In this document: piece after piece, positions 17,579 through 26,629 of the stretch | How the letters are laid out: each line of letters begins with the position of its first letter | How positions within the stretch are numbered: position 1 is the stretch's first letter | Source: Desemzia sp045528445 | Lineage (GTDB): Bacteria; Bacillota; Bacilli; Lactobacillales; Carnobacteriaceae | Assembly (NCBI RefSeq): GCF_045528445.1 | Contig: NZ_JBGQQU010000010.1 | Location: 1-64,000, forward strand | Length of the DNA: 64,000 bases | Direction of reading: 5' to 3' | Notes under the pieces: generated by a model | Told to the model about the DNA's origin: nothing | Databases searched by the model: none | Seen by the model: only the letters and a program-made list of their open reading frames with translations | Program-made: the position numbers and the translations under genes

Positions 17579-19051
17579 ATGACAAAAAAAGTTCGTGTAC
17601 GTTACGCACCAAGCCCAACAGGACATTTACACATTGGGAATGCTCGTACGGCTTTATTTAATTACTTATTTGCCCGTCATCATGATGGAGAATTTATTAT
17701 TCGTATTGAAGATACAGACCAAAAACGAAACATCGAAGGCGGCGAAGAAAGCCAACTGGAAAATTTAAAATGGTTGGGTATCGAATGGGATGAAAGTCCA
17801 GAAAAACCTGGCAAATATGGTCCATATCGTCAATCGGAACGTAAAGAGATTTACGATCCGTTAATTGACCAATTATTGATGAGCAACCGTGCTTACAAGT
17901 GTTACTGTACAGAAGAAGAGTTAGAAGAAGAACGCGAAGCACAACGCGCTCGCGGCGAAATGCCTCACTATGGCGGCAAATGTGCAAACTTATCTGCAGC
18001 TGAACAAAAAGCTAAAGAAGCAGAAGGTATCGTACCTGTTATTCGCTTCCGCGTACCAAAAGAAAATACGTATGCGTTTGATGATTTGGTAAAAGGACAC
18101 ATCTCTTTTGAAGCAGAAAGTGTTGGAGGAGACTTTGTTATCCGTAAACGTGACGGTTTCCCAACGTACAACTTTGCAGTAGCCGTAGATGACCATTACA
18201 TGAAAATCACGCACATTTTACGTGGAGACGACCATATTGCCAACACTCCAAAACAAATGATGATCTATGAAGCGTTTGACTGGGAAGCACCGACTTTTGG
18301 TCACATGACGTTGATCATCAACAGTGAAACAGGTAAAAAACTGAGCAAACGTGATGAAAGTATTCTTCAATTTATCGAACAATACCGCGAATTAGGCTAC
18401 TTGCCGCAAGCGATGTTCAACTTTATTGCTTTACTAGGCTGGTCACCTGTTGGAGAAGATGAAATCTTTGATCAAGAAACACTGATTAAGATCTTTGACT
18501 CAGCACGCTTAAGTAAATCGCCTGCCGCATTTGATGCGAAAAAACTGGAATGGATCAACAATCACTACATGAAAGATGTAGACTTGGATACTGTTACGGA
18601 ATTAGCAAAACCGCACTTGGTAAAAGCTGGACGTATCGAAGAAAACTTATCTGAAGAACAAGAACAATGGGTGAAAAACCTTGTCAGCTTGTATCATGAG
18701 CAAATGAGTTATGGAGCAGAAATCGTTGAATTATCTGAATTGTTCTTTACTGAAGCGCCAACTTTAGGAAACGAAGCCCGTGAAGTATTAGCTGGCGAAA
18801 CCGTTCCAGAAGTCTTAGCCGCTTTTGATAAAGTATTGAGCGAAATTGAACCATTTGATGCAGAAAATGTTAAAAAAGGAATCAAAACAGTTCAAAAAGA
18901 AACGGGCATTAAAGGGAAAAACTTATTTATGCCGATCCGAATTGCCGTAACAGGACAAATGCACGGCCCGCAATTAAACGAAACGATTGAATTATTAGGA
19001 CGCGATAAAACGAAGAAACATTTAGAAGAAGTTCTAAATACATTAGCGTAA
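17579..19051 (+). CDS. gltX: Glutamyl-tRNA synthetase
   Basis: Class I aminoacyl-tRNA synthetase that charges tRNA-Glu, and probably tRNA-Gln where the GatCAB route is used. The HIGH-type motif is SPTGHLHIGNAR near residue 11 and the KMSKS-type motif is KKLSKRDES near residue 255. The zinc-binding region CYCTEEELEEE lies near residue 108, and a helical anticodon-binding domain fills the C-terminal third. 490 residues is the normal bacterial length. RBS AGAGGAC precedes the ATG. It is followed by the Cys T-box leader of cysES. Confidence 0.95.
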   Translation: MTKKVRVRYAPSPTGHLHIGNARTALFNYLFARHHDGEFIIRIEDTDQKRNIEGGEESQLENLKWLGIEWDESPEKPGKYGPYRQSERKEIYDPLIDQLLMSNRAYKCYCTEEELEEEREAQRARGEMPHYGGKCANLSAAEQKAKEAEGIVPVIRFRVPKENTYAFDDLVKGHISFEAESVGGDFVIRKRDGFPTYNFAVAVDDHYMKITHILRGDDHIANTPKQMMIYEAFDWEAPTFGHMTLIINSETGKKLSKRDESILQFIEQYRELGYLPQAMFNFIALLGWSPVGEDEIFDQETLIKIFDSARLSKSPAAFDAKKLEWINNHYMKDVDLDTVTELAKPHLVKAGRIEENLSEEQEQWVKNLVSLYHEQMSYGAEIVELSELFFTEAPTLGNEAREVLAGETVPEVLAAFDKVLSEIEPFDAENVKKGIKTVQKETGIKGKNLFMPIRIAVTGQMHGPQLNETIELLGRDKTKKHLEEVLNTLA

Positions 19052-19063
19052 AACTATACATTA

Positions 19064-19304
19064 AAGACAATGATAAGAAAGAGTAACTGAATAAGCGCCT
19101 TCAGAGAGTCTGTATGGGTGGAAGCAGATGACGCGAATTCAGTGAAGTGCCTCTTGGAGTTGTGGTGTCGAATCAAGTAGACACCTACCGGCTAACACCC
19201 GTTACCCTGTCCGAGATTAGTGGCTTTTTGAGCGACTAATGAAAAAAAGTGGAACCACGCCAAAGCGTCTTTTTTGTGAAAGCAAAAAAGACGCTATTTT
19301 TATA
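19064..19304 (+). ncRNA. T-box riboswitch (probable cysteine) for cysE-cysS
   Basis: The T-box sequence AGTGGAACCACG (19248-19259) pairs with the NCCA end of uncharged tRNA. The terminator AGCGTCTTTTTT / AAAAAAGACGCT (19264-19304) follows. The Stem I specifier region reads GTGAAGTGCCTC, putting the Cys codon TGC at the expected place, which agrees with the downstream cysE and cysS. Transcription would continue when tRNA-Cys is uncharged. Confidence 0.9.
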
Positions 19305-19314
19305 AAGATGTGGA

Positions 19315-19413
19315 GGACGCTTGGTAGACGCGACAAGAAAATAGGAAATGCAATAGAGGATGCCCTTTATCCTCAATTGCATTTATCTTTTTCTCGAGTG
19401 TCTAGCGACCGCA
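19315..19413 (+). other. Extended hairpin between T-box and cysE
   Basis: AAATGCAATAGAGGAT (19346-19361) pairs with ATCCTCAATTGCATTT (19369-19384) with one mismatch and a 7-nt loop, followed by TCTTTTTCTC. The flanks (CGCTTGGTAGAC..AAGAAAA and TTTTTCTC..GTCTAGCG) extend the pairing imperfectly. It lies downstream of the T-box terminator and could be a second attenuator, an mRNA-stability hairpin or a palindromic repeat element. Confidence 0.55.
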
Positions 19414-19520
19414 ACTCGCCTAGACTGATGCGAAGTGGCCCGTTTAGCTCCGATAGAAAAAATCTAGTTTAATAAGTTTCCCCAAAAATAAATCATAAAA
19501 AAGAAAAAAAGGTGGCCAAT

Positions 19521-20051
19521 ATGCGTACTATAAGTGAAACGGTTCAAACGATAAAACAGAATGATCCCTCAGTCCGCAGTACGCTGGAGATATTCTTGAC
19601 TTATCCGGGGTTTCATGCGATATTGTGGCATCGAGCAGCGTATTTTTTCTATCGGCACCAATGGTATTTGGTGGGGAAAATAATCGCGACTATTTCTAGA
19701 TTTTTTACAGGAATCGAGATTCATCCAGGAGCCGTCATTGGAAAAAGATTGTTTATTGATCATGGGATGGGACTGGTTATTGGAGAAACGGCCATCATTG
19801 GAGACGATGTGGTGCTGTTTCATGGGGTAACTTTAGGCGGAACCGGAAAAGAAAGAGGAAAACGGCACCCTACGATTGGGAATAATGTCTTAATATCCGC
19901 ACATACTCAGGTTTTAGGACCGATCACTATAGGAGATAACTCTAAAATCGGCGCTTCAGCAGTGGTGCTGGAAGACATCCCAAGTAATGCTACAGCTGTA
20001 GGGATACCTGCAAAAGTCGTCAAATTGAATGGTCAACGAGTAGCACACTAA
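19521..20051 (+). CDS. cysE: Serine O-acetyltransferase
   Basis: First step of cysteine synthesis, making O-acetylserine from serine and acetyl-CoA. The left-handed beta-helix hexapeptide transferase region carries GIEIHPGAVIGKRLFIDHG, GETAIIGDDV, FHGVTLGGTGKE and RHPTIGNNVLI. The C-terminus IPAKVVKLNG is short, as in the truncated Firmicute CysE forms. The ATG at 19521 has AAAGGTGG at a good distance; a GTG at 19512 is possible but overlaps that site. It is under the upstream T-box and 43 bp from cysS. cysK is not in the window. Confidence 0.93.
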   Translation: MRTISETVQTIKQNDPSVRSTLEIFLTYPGFHAILWHRAAYFFYRHQWYLVGKIIATISRFFTGIEIHPGAVIGKRLFIDHGMGLVIGETAIIGDDVVLFHGVTLGGTGKERGKRHPTIGNNVLISAHTQVLGPITIGDNSKIGASAVVLEDIPSNATAVGIPAKVVKLNGQRVAH

Positions 20052-20094
20052 ACTAAACGAATTAAAATCTCACCTAAAAAGGAAGTGGTAATCC

Positions 20095-21501
20095 ATGCTA
20101 AAAATCTATAACACGCTGACTCGCCAAAAAGAAGCATTTGTCCCTTTAGAAGAAGGCAAAGTAAAAATGTATGTTTGCGGTCCTACGGTATACAATTACA
20201 TCCATATTGGAAACGCGCGCAGTACTGTAGCTTTTGATACGGTTCGCAGGTATTTGGAATATCGCGGGTATGATGTCAATTTTGTTTCTAATTTTACCGA
20301 TGTAGACGATAAAATCATTCGTACAGCTCAGGAAATGAACATCACTGCTCCCGCAGTTGCTCAGAGATTTATTGATGCTTATTACGAAGACACCGCTGCT
20401 CTAGGCGTTGAAAAAGCTACAAGCAATCCTCGAGTTATGGATAATATGCCTGATATCATTGAATTTATCAACGCGTTGGTCGAAAAAGAGTATGCCTACG
20501 AAGCAAGCGGTGATGTCTATTTCCGTACGCGTAAATTTAAAGAGTATGGCAAACTTAGTGATATGTCGATCGATGATTTAGAAGTGGGTGCAAGCAATCG
20601 TCTAAATGACGAAGAAAATACCAAAAAAGAGGATCCGTTAGATTTTGCTTTATGGAAGGCTGCCAAAGCGGAAGAAATCAATTGGGACTCTCCTTGGGGA
20701 AAGGGTCGTCCAGGCTGGCATATTGAATGCTCGGTCATGGCTACTAAATACCTTGGAGATACGATCGATATCCATGCAGGCGGTCAAGACTTGGCTTTTC
20801 CGCATCACGAAAACGAAATCGCTCAAAGCGAAGCCAAAACAGGGCACCCATTTGCCAACTATTGGATGCACAATGGTTTTGTGACGATGGATAACGAGAA
20901 AATGAGCAAATCGCTTGGGAATTTTGTGTTGGTACACGATATCGTCAAACAAGTCGATCCGCAGATTTTGCGCTTTTTCATGGCTACTACTCAATATCGA
21001 CGTCCAATCAGTTATAGTATGGCAACGATTGATGAAGCGAAAAATAATTTAGCTAAATTGCGTCATGCTTACGAAAATGTTGGTTATCGTTTGAAAGATG
21101 CTGTAGAATCAGTAGCAACAGATGCTGAACAAATCGCTCAATTGGATGAATTCAAGCAAACGTTTATCCGCGAGATGGATGACGACTTTAATGCCGCTAA
21201 TGGGATAACCGTCGTTTACGATTTGTCTAAAACGATGAATATTTATAGTGAACAAGCAGAAGTGTCTAAAACTGTCCTAGAAGCGATGCAGAAATTGATG
21301 AGTGAATTGATGCTGATCTTCGGAATTGCCTTTGAAGAAGAAACATTGTTGGATGAAAAAGTGGAACAATTGATCGTCGAGCGCAATGAGGCTCGCGCGG
21401 CTAAAAACTTCCAACGAAGCGATGAGATTCGTGATTTATTGAAAGCAGAAGGCATTATTTTAGACGATACACCACAAGGTACTAGATGGAGAAGAGGATA
21501 A
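20095..21501 (+). CDS. cysS: Cysteinyl-tRNA synthetase
   Basis: Class I synthetase charging tRNA-Cys. Visible motifs: zinc ligand and HIGH region CGPTVYNYIHIGNARS near residue 28, CSVMATKYLGDTIDIHAGG with the second zinc Cys near residue 211, HHENEIAQSEA near 236, and KMSKS as EKMSKSLGN near residue 266. 468 residues is typical. RBS AAGGAAGTGG precedes the ATG. It forms an operon with cysE upstream and with mrnC, whose start is 1 nt beyond its stop. Confidence 0.96.
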   Translation: MLKIYNTLTRQKEAFVPLEEGKVKMYVCGPTVYNYIHIGNARSTVAFDTVRRYLEYRGYDVNFVSNFTDVDDKIIRTAQEMNITAPAVAQRFIDAYYEDTAALGVEKATSNPRVMDNMPDIIEFINALVEKEYAYEASGDVYFRTRKFKEYGKLSDMSIDDLEVGASNRLNDEENTKKEDPLDFALWKAAKAEEINWDSPWGKGRPGWHIECSVMATKYLGDTIDIHAGGQDLAFPHHENEIAQSEAKTGHPFANYWMHNGFVTMDNEKMSKSLGNFVLVHDIVKQVDPQILRFFMATTQYRRPISYSMATIDEAKNNLAKLRHAYENVGYRLKDAVESVATDAEQIAQLDEFKQTFIREMDDDFNAANGITVVYDLSKTMNIYSEQAEVSKTVLEAMQKLMSELMLIFGIAFEEETLLDEKVEQLIVERNEARAAKNFQRSDEIRDLLKAEGIILDDTPQGTRWRRG

Positions 21502-21502
21502 C

Positions 21503-21913
21503 ATGACTGAAAAAAATTGGGCATTATTGAACGGATTAGCATTAGCTTACGTTGGAGATGCCATTTATGAAACGTATATCAGAGATTATTTAGTGAATCA
21601 AGGGCAAACGAGACCCAACCAATTGCATCGCATGGCGACGCATTTCGTGTCCGCCAAAGCACAAGCTTTTTTGATGCATGAGATGATGTCGGCAGAATTA
21701 CTTTCTGAAGAAGAAACAACGATGTTCAAGCGAGGCAGAAATGCCAAGAGCCATACATCAGCTAAAAATGCAGACATTACAACTTACCGTATTTCTACAG
21801 GTTTTGAAGCGTTGATGGGGTACTTGCATTTGTCAGGCGAAAAAGAACGGATGGAAGAATTGATCAACTGGTGTATCCAGAAAGTGGAGGAGACAAACGA
21901 TGCCAAGAAATGA
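21503..21913 (+). CDS. mrnC: Mini-ribonuclease III (MrnC)
   Basis: RNase III-like nuclease without a dsRNA-binding domain; in Bacillus it matures 23S rRNA ends. The N-terminal LALAYVGDAIYETYIRDYL is the MrnC version of the RNase III signature, with the catalytic acids Asp and Glu, and FKRGRNAKSHTSAKNADITTYR follows. 136 residues is the standard size. It starts 1 nt after the cysS stop and overlaps rlmB by 14 nt, so translation is probably coupled. Confidence 0.92.
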   Translation: MTEKNWALLNGLALAYVGDAIYETYIRDYLVNQGQTRPNQLHRMATHFVSAKAQAFLMHEMMSAELLSEEETTMFKRGRNAKSHTSAKNADITTYRISTGFEALMGYLHLSGEKERMEELINWCIQKVEETNDAKK

Positions 21914-22757
21914 TAAACGATCGTCAAATAGAGATCGAGATAGAAAAAAAACGACTAACCGTCGTCCTCAGCACAAACGTCCGCAACAAATTGATTCCGT
22001 AGAAGCGGTAGAGAATGAAGAGGATCGCGATTTTGTCATGGGAAGAATCCCAGCGATCGAAGTATTGAAATCAGAACGAGATATCAATAAAGTCTTTTTA
22101 CAAGAAGGTCTTTCTGGCGCTAAAATGGAAGAAATCCATGGACTAGCTAAAAAACGCAAAGTACAAATTTCGATCGTGCCAAAATCAAAACTAGATTTAC
22201 TAGTAGATGGACAAAACCATCAAGGTGTTGTGGTTGGAACAGCAGCTTTTGCTTACTCAACGATTGATGATTTATTTGAAGCAGCGGCTATAAAGAATGA
22301 AGACCCGTTCTTTATTTTATTGGATGGTGTGGAAGATCCGCATAATTTGGGATCAATCATGCGTACGGCAGATGCCAGCGGAGCTCACGGAATTATTATT
22401 CCTAAACGCCGTGCAGTTGGACTGACGGCAACCGTTGCTAAAGCTTCAACAGGCGCCATTGAGCACGTTCCAGTCGTTCGTGTGACCAATCTGGTACAAA
22501 CCATCAAAGACTTGAAAGAACGCGGTATTTGGTTCTATGGCACAGATATGGAAGGCCAAGACTACCGCAAATGGGATGCAACATTGCCAGTGGGACTTGT
22601 TATTGGAAATGAAGGCAAAGGTGTCTCAAGGCTCGTGAAAGAGCAAATGGATGGGACTATTACCATTCCTATGACTGGTCATGTGCAAAGTTTAAACGCA
22701 AGTGTCGCAGCTGGTTTATTGATGTACGAAGTTTACCGAGGACGCAATAAACTGTAA
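21900..22757 (+). CDS. rlmB: 23S rRNA (guanosine-2'-O)-methyltransferase RlmB
   Basis: SpoU-class SAM-dependent enzyme that methylates the ribose of G2251 in 23S rRNA. A basic, low-complexity N-terminus (about 40 residues rich in Arg, Lys and Asp) precedes a substrate-binding domain (MGRIPAIEVLKSE). The trefoil-knot SPOUT domain has DGVEDPHNLGSIMRTADASGAHG, VIGNEGKGVSRLVKE and IPMTGHVQSLNASVAAGLLMYE, the three SpoU motifs. The start has GTGGAGGAG upstream, inside mrnC. Confidence 0.95.
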   Translation: MPRNDKRSSNRDRDRKKTTNRRPQHKRPQQIDSVEAVENEEDRDFVMGRIPAIEVLKSERDINKVFLQEGLSGAKMEEIHGLAKKRKVQISIVPKSKLDLLVDGQNHQGVVVGTAAFAYSTIDDLFEAAAIKNEDPFFILLDGVEDPHNLGSIMRTADASGAHGIIIPKRRAVGLTATVAKASTGAIEHVPVVRVTNLVQTIKDLKERGIWFYGTDMEGQDYRKWDATLPVGLVIGNEGKGVSRLVKEQMDGTITIPMTGHVQSLNASVAAGLLMYEVYRGRNKL

Positions 22758-22793
22758 AACAAACTAAAAGGGAAAAGAAGGGAGGTCGAGGCT

Positions 22794-23321
22794 ATGAAGA
22801 AAGAAGTTCTGATCGTAGATGGATACAATATGATAGGCGCTTGGCCAATGTTGGAAAAATTGAAAAACCAAGATGAGATGGAAGAAGCAAGGGATTTATT
22901 GCTACATGAACTATCCAATTATGCAAAATATGAGGACATCGAAGTACGCATAGTTTTCGATGCCCAATTTGTTCCCGGAATCCAAAAAAGCTATGCAAAA
23001 TATCAACTAAGTGTTATATTTACTAAGGAAGGTGAAACCGCTGACAGTTACATAGAACGGGTAGTTGGAGAAGAAAATCTGCTGATTACACAAGTGACCG
23101 TAGCGACCAGTGATTTAGCCGAACAATGGATGATTTTTCAAAAAGGTGCATTGCGTAAATCTGCCAACGAGCTGTACAAAGATTTGCAGCACTCAAAAAA
23201 ATCCATCGAAAATGATGCAAAAACCTTACATAGTCAAAGTTACCGCCGAAATTCACCATGGAACCACCACCAATTAGATACGTTAGAGAAATATCGAGAT
23301 CATTTAGCAGAGAAAAAGTAG
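22794..23321 (+). CDS. rae1: NYN-domain endoribonuclease Rae1 (YacP)
   Basis: Ribosome-associated PIN-like (NYN) nuclease that in Bacillus cleaves mRNA in the ribosomal A site. The N-terminal LIVDGYNMIGAWP holds the catalytic Asp, later acids are in VRIVFDAQFVPG and GETADSYIERVV, and VATSDLAEQ completes the site. 175 residues matches YacP. It is located between rlmB and the sigma factor as in Bacillus. RBS GGGAGGTC precedes the ATG. Confidence 0.88.
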   Translation: MKKEVLIVDGYNMIGAWPMLEKLKNQDEMEEARDLLLHELSNYAKYEDIEVRIVFDAQFVPGIQKSYAKYQLSVIFTKEGETADSYIERVVGEENLLITQVTVATSDLAEQWMIFQKGALRKSANELYKDLQHSKKSIENDAKTLHSQSYRRNSPWNHHQLDTLEKYRDHLAEKK

Positions 23322-23399
23322 GATTTTGAGAATCCCAAAAAAGAGCAGACTAAAAATGAGCTAAATAAAAATAGACGATCTAGAGCTGGAGGAAAAATA

Positions 23400-23996
23400 G
23401 TGAACGAAGCAGATGATTTATATAAACATTTAAGTAATGAAGAATTGATTTCTATCATAAAAGAAGGGGACTATGGTCCATTTGAAGCTTTATTTCAGCG
23501 TCATGCAGGAATGGTCCAAATTATAATCAATGATTTCTATATTAAGAGTTACGAAAAAGAGGACTTTAATCAAGAAGCAAGAATTGTTTTAAATACGACT
23601 ATTCATGCCTACGATAAAGATAGATTCTGCACCTTTGGAAATTTTTTCAAATCAAATTTACGGCATTACTATATCAACTTGTTACGCAAAGACATGGCTA
23701 AAAAAAGAAGAATTGAAAAAGTTTCAGAATCATTAGACAGCTTGTTAGAAAATGGTTTTTCACCGACTTACATAAAAAATTTTTCAGGTGAAATGAACTT
23801 TCAACAAGCGTTAGAAGTAAAAGAGAATATTCCTTATTTCTATGATTCTTTATCAAAATTTGAATACAAAGTTTTTCTAAGATACATGAAAAATATGGAT
23901 AAAGAAGAGATAGCACAAGAACTTCAATGTGAGGTTGCACGAGTAGTCAATGCACTAGATAGATGCAAAAGGAAATTAATAATGAATATAAAATAA
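23400..23996 (+). CDS. Sigma-70 family factor, SigH-like
   Basis: RNA polymerase sigma factor of 198 residues at the position of sigH in Bacillus. Region 2 is recognisable (FEALFQRHAGMVQ, then DFYIKSYEKEDFNQEARIVLNTTIHAYD, and FGNFFKSNLRHYYINLLR). The C-terminal region 4 helix-turn-helix (YKVFLRYMKNMDKEEIAQELQ, with NALDRCKRKL) is weaker. In related bacteria such factors (SigH/ComX) switch on competence or stationary-phase genes, and that role is an inference here. The start is a GTG after CTGGAGG. The gene is more AT-rich than rae1 and is flanked by an inverted GAGCAGAC/GTCTGCTC pair. Confidence 0.78.
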   Translation: MNEADDLYKHLSNEELISIIKEGDYGPFEALFQRHAGMVQIIINDFYIKSYEKEDFNQEARIVLNTTIHAYDKDRFCTFGNFFKSNLRHYYINLLRKDMAKKRRIEKVSESLDSLLENGFSPTYIKNFSGEMNFQQALEVKENIPYFYDSLSKFEYKVFLRYMKNMDKEEIAQELQCEVARVVNALDRCKRKLIMNIK

Positions 23997-23997
23997 T

Positions 23998-24015
23998 TTA
24001 GTAAGCGCTTACTAA
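23998..24015. repeat. 18-bp perfect palindrome after the sigma factor gene
   Basis: TTAGTAAGCGCTTACTAA reads the same on both strands and begins 1 bp after the stop codon. It resembles a CRE with one core mismatch, but lies between convergent genes, away from any obvious promoter. Confidence 0.7.
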
Positions 24016-24057
24016 TAGAGGTCTGCTCTTTTTAGTACTCTTAAATACTAAGTTAAT

Positions 24058-24101
24058 TAAAGGCCTGTGCTACGATAGAAAAATCGTAGTACAGGCCTTT
24101 T
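24058..24101. terminator. Bidirectional terminator between convergent genes
   Basis: AAAGGCCTGTGCTACGAT pairs with ATCGTAGTACAGGCCTTT around a 6-nt loop. T/A tracts on both sides suit both the sigma-factor gene and the DUF975 gene. Confidence 0.9.
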
Positions 24102-24151
24102 CTATAACGGATTAATAACAGCAGGACTCATTAATTAAAGGATTGTCTTTT

Positions 24152-24907
24152 TTAATTAAGCGATTCATCCCATTCAACATCATCCCATTCACTGTCTTCA
24201 ATAGAAGGACTGCCAACTAAATCGTTGTAAAAGGCTGCGTTGGTAGCGATCATGTATGGAGAAATCCATAAAAAGCCAATGCCTAATGTAAGAATACCAA
24301 GTAAGATCCAACCTAGAAAGCTTAGTTCCAAAAGAAAGAACCGCGCTTTGTGTCCTTGCATCAATTCCTTACTCTCCGTAATACAATCCAATGCTGAGAT
24401 TTTTTCCAAATCTGGACGGTCAACGTGGTCTTTGTAAATCAAGTAAGCTTGTGAGTAAGCATATGATTTAATGATCCCAGGAATAATAAATAGTAATGCC
24501 CATAGGAAAGTAAAAAGACTTGAAATAATATAAATCAGCAATACTCCTAAAAAATACTTTTTAGAAAATACTTGGAATGCATCTTTTAATGGACGAATCT
24601 TGTAACTAGCATCGCGAAAAACATTTAAGAAAGCAAATGTAATTCCGGTAGAAATAAATGTTGTAAAAATGCCGCTGATAGTACTGCTTCCACCGCCGCT
24701 TCCGCCATCATCACCATAATATGTCCCTGTTTCGGGAGAATAACCGATCGTTTCAATGGCTATCACAATGGCAACTACTACAATTACCATAGCAACAATC
24801 ATAAGTAAAGTGGGAATAAGGTTCATCAATACAGCGTCTTTCCATCTTCCACTTAACATATCACGAGCGTCTTGTTTCAATTCTGCTCTTGTTTTATACT
24901 CATTCAT
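24152..24907 (-). CDS. DUF975 family membrane protein
   Basis: Integral membrane protein of 251 residues with an N-terminal cytoplasmic motif (TRAELKQDARDMLSGRWKDAV) characteristic of DUF975, then about five hydrophobic segments. A Gly/Ser-rich loop (GDDGGSGGGSS, near residue 65) and an acidic tail (DDVEWDESLN) are also seen. No function is established for the family. The start ATG has AGAGGAG upstream on the minus strand. It is convergent with the sigma factor gene and apparently monocistronic. Confidence 0.8.
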   Translation of the reverse strand: MNEYKTRAELKQDARDMLSGRWKDAVLMNLIPTLLMIVAMVIVVVAIVIAIETIGYSPETGTYYGDDGGSGGGSSTISGIFTTFISTGITFAFLNVFRDASYKIRPLKDAFQVFSKKYFLGVLLIYIISSLFTFLWALLFIIPGIIKSYAYSQAYLIYKDHVDRPDLEKISALDCITESKELMQGHKARFFLLELSFLGWILLGILTLGIGFLWISPYMIATNAAFYNDLVGSPSIEDSEWDDVEWDESLN

Positions 24908-25413
24908 TATGTATAACTCCTCTTAATTGTGTTTTATTTCTCAAGACATAATATACCATAAATAACCATAAAAAACGTGTTAAATATACCGTTTCTTATA
25001 CTTGATGTCTTACAGTGATTCCCTAAATGTAAACTGCCTCAGAATGAAGTAGCACCCTATAAATTTAGCATAGCCAAAATGAGAACGGAATAATGGATAG
25101 AAAAGACTTCATAAATAAGATTAAAAAAAATAAGTTTTTCCTGCCCTCCTTAACTTAGTCCTTTCATTATCTCAATATTTCCCGGGAAAGTAACGCATCT
25201 GCTGGTTTACATTTAGCAACCATTAGTTGACATCTGTATAAATAAACCAAATGCCTTTAAAAAAACCATCAATAACTGATTTCTACTCAAAGGGATTAAA
25301 AGTACAGCCTTTCTAGTTGTAAAAGAAAGTCACTTTTTTGAGAGAGTCGTAAATTCTAATGAAAATAGAAGGTTGTATTAAAATAAAAAAGCCATAAAGA
25401 GGAGGAGTAACAA
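24908..25413. other. 506-bp gene-free stretch
   Basis: AT-rich DNA holding the DUF975 promoter region on one side and the RBS (AGAGGAGGAG) of the next gene on the other. I see no convincing ORF, RNA hairpin or repeat in it. Confidence 0.5.
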
Positions 25414-26279
25414 ATGAAATATACAGTGACAGGTGCAACCGGGCATTTAGGCAGCGGAGTCGTGGAAGAGCTGTTGAAGCAAGTGGCACCTCATGAAGTA
25501 CGAGCAGCGGTTCACACCCTTACAAAAGCGGAAAATCTCAAAAAACAAGGGGTTGAAGTAACCGCTATTGAGTATTTAGATGCTGCAACCATAGTAAAGG
25601 CCATTAAAGAGACGGATGTGCTCGTTTATATCCCGAGTAAAACTTATAATGTGCTGCAGCGCATTACGGAATTTGAAAATACGTTGCAAGCAGTGGAAGA
25701 GAGCGGTATCAAAAATATCGTTTTTGTCGGCTTCATCGCGGATCAAGAAAACAATCCGTTTCAAATGTCGTCTTACTATGCGTACGCACCGAGACGCTTG
25801 GCGGGATTAGACATCCAGTATGCTGTTGTAAAAAATGCTTTGTATGCAGATCCATTGGTACCTTATTTGTCGGAATTGATTGAACGTGAAAATATTATTT
25901 ATCCGGTGAAAGACCAAGCGTTGTCCTTTATTACCATACAAGACAGTGCCGAAGCGATTGCTAAAGTAGCTCTAAACACTCATTTGCGGAATAACGGGCA
26001 AGTTACTTGCTGACTCAATCGCGTAACTACGATATGGTGGCATTAAGTCAGGTGTTGAGTGAGGTGACGGGAGAAAAAATCGGTTATGAGCCAGTTTCCT
26101 TGAAAGAATTTGCGGAAATGTACAATGAAGATGGCATGGGAAGAGAGTTGGCTTCGATGTACAAAGCAGGCGGAATGGGCTTGTTGGATACCGTCACGGA
26201 AGACTTCAAATTCATTACCGGTCACGACCCGCAAGCAATGGAGTGGTTTATTCAAGAAGGCATTAAGAAGGAAAACTAA
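25414..26279 (+). pseudogene. NAD(P)-binding (NmrA-like) oxidoreductase, frameshifted
   Basis: Two overlapping frames (25414-26013 and 26007-26279) together make one NmrA/quinone-oxidoreductase-like protein of about 287 residues. The first part has the Rossmann motif VTGATGHLGSGVVEELL and then VLVYIPSKT, YYAYAPRRLAG and FITIQDSAEAIAKVAL. The second starts SRNYDMVALSQVLSEVTGEKIGY, the usual family continuation. The frame changes near 26005: after GGGCAAGTTACT the next codons read TGC TGA, whereas one extra T would give VTLLTQSRNYD. So a single-base deletion, or a sequencing error, breaks the gene. RBS AGAGGAGGAG is strong. Confidence 0.82.
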
Positions 26280-26323
26280 AACAGCCTCGTATTGAAGAAG
26301 TGATCTTTGGTGCGAGGCTGTTT
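26280..26323 (+). terminator. Terminator after the NmrA-like gene
   Basis: AAACAGCCTCG pairs with CGAGGCTGTTT around a long loop and is followed by ATTACATTTTC. Confidence 0.65.
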
Positions 26324-26359
26324 ATTACATTTTCTCAAAATTTTAAAGAATGCTTTGTG

Positions 26360-26629
26360 CTATTTATGGTAAATATTTTTGTGATGATCTACTTGAATAG
26401 CCGACACAATCATTTTGTCATCTTGGATGTCTAAAAGTACTCTATAGTTGCCAATTCGATAACGCCAATAACCAGAGCGATTGGCGGTCAGTCCTTTACC
26501 TAGCTTTCTCGGATCATCTATTCCATCGATGTGTTGATATAGCCAACTCGTGATGAGACAAGATTGAAACTGATCCATTTTTCTGAGTTGTTTTTGGACA
26601 TTTTTTGTAAAAAGCAGTTTATACGGCAT
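26360..26629 (-). CDS. RelE/ParE-family toxin
   Basis: Toxin of a type II toxin-antitoxin module, 89 residues, probably a ribosome-dependent mRNA interferase or gyrase-directed ParE relative. The RelE-fold pattern is clear: YKLLFTKNVQKQLRKMD at the N-terminus, DPRKLGKGLTANRSGYWRYRIGNYRVLLDIQDD in the core, and the terminal VDHHKNIYHK with the Tyr typical of RelE. Its ATG overlaps the antitoxin stop codon (TGATG), so the two are translationally coupled. The target cannot be told from sequence. Confidence 0.88.
   Translation of the reverse strand: MPYKLLFTKNVQKQLRKMDQFQSCLITSWLYQHIDGIDDPRKLGKGLTANRSGYWRYRIGNYRVLLDIQDDKMIVSAIQVDHHKNIYHK

Noticed and set aside
23998..24015. CcpA site for the sigma factor gene
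   Set aside because: The palindrome is CRE-like but lies after the stop codon between convergent genes, so it cannot serve as an ordinary promoter operator.
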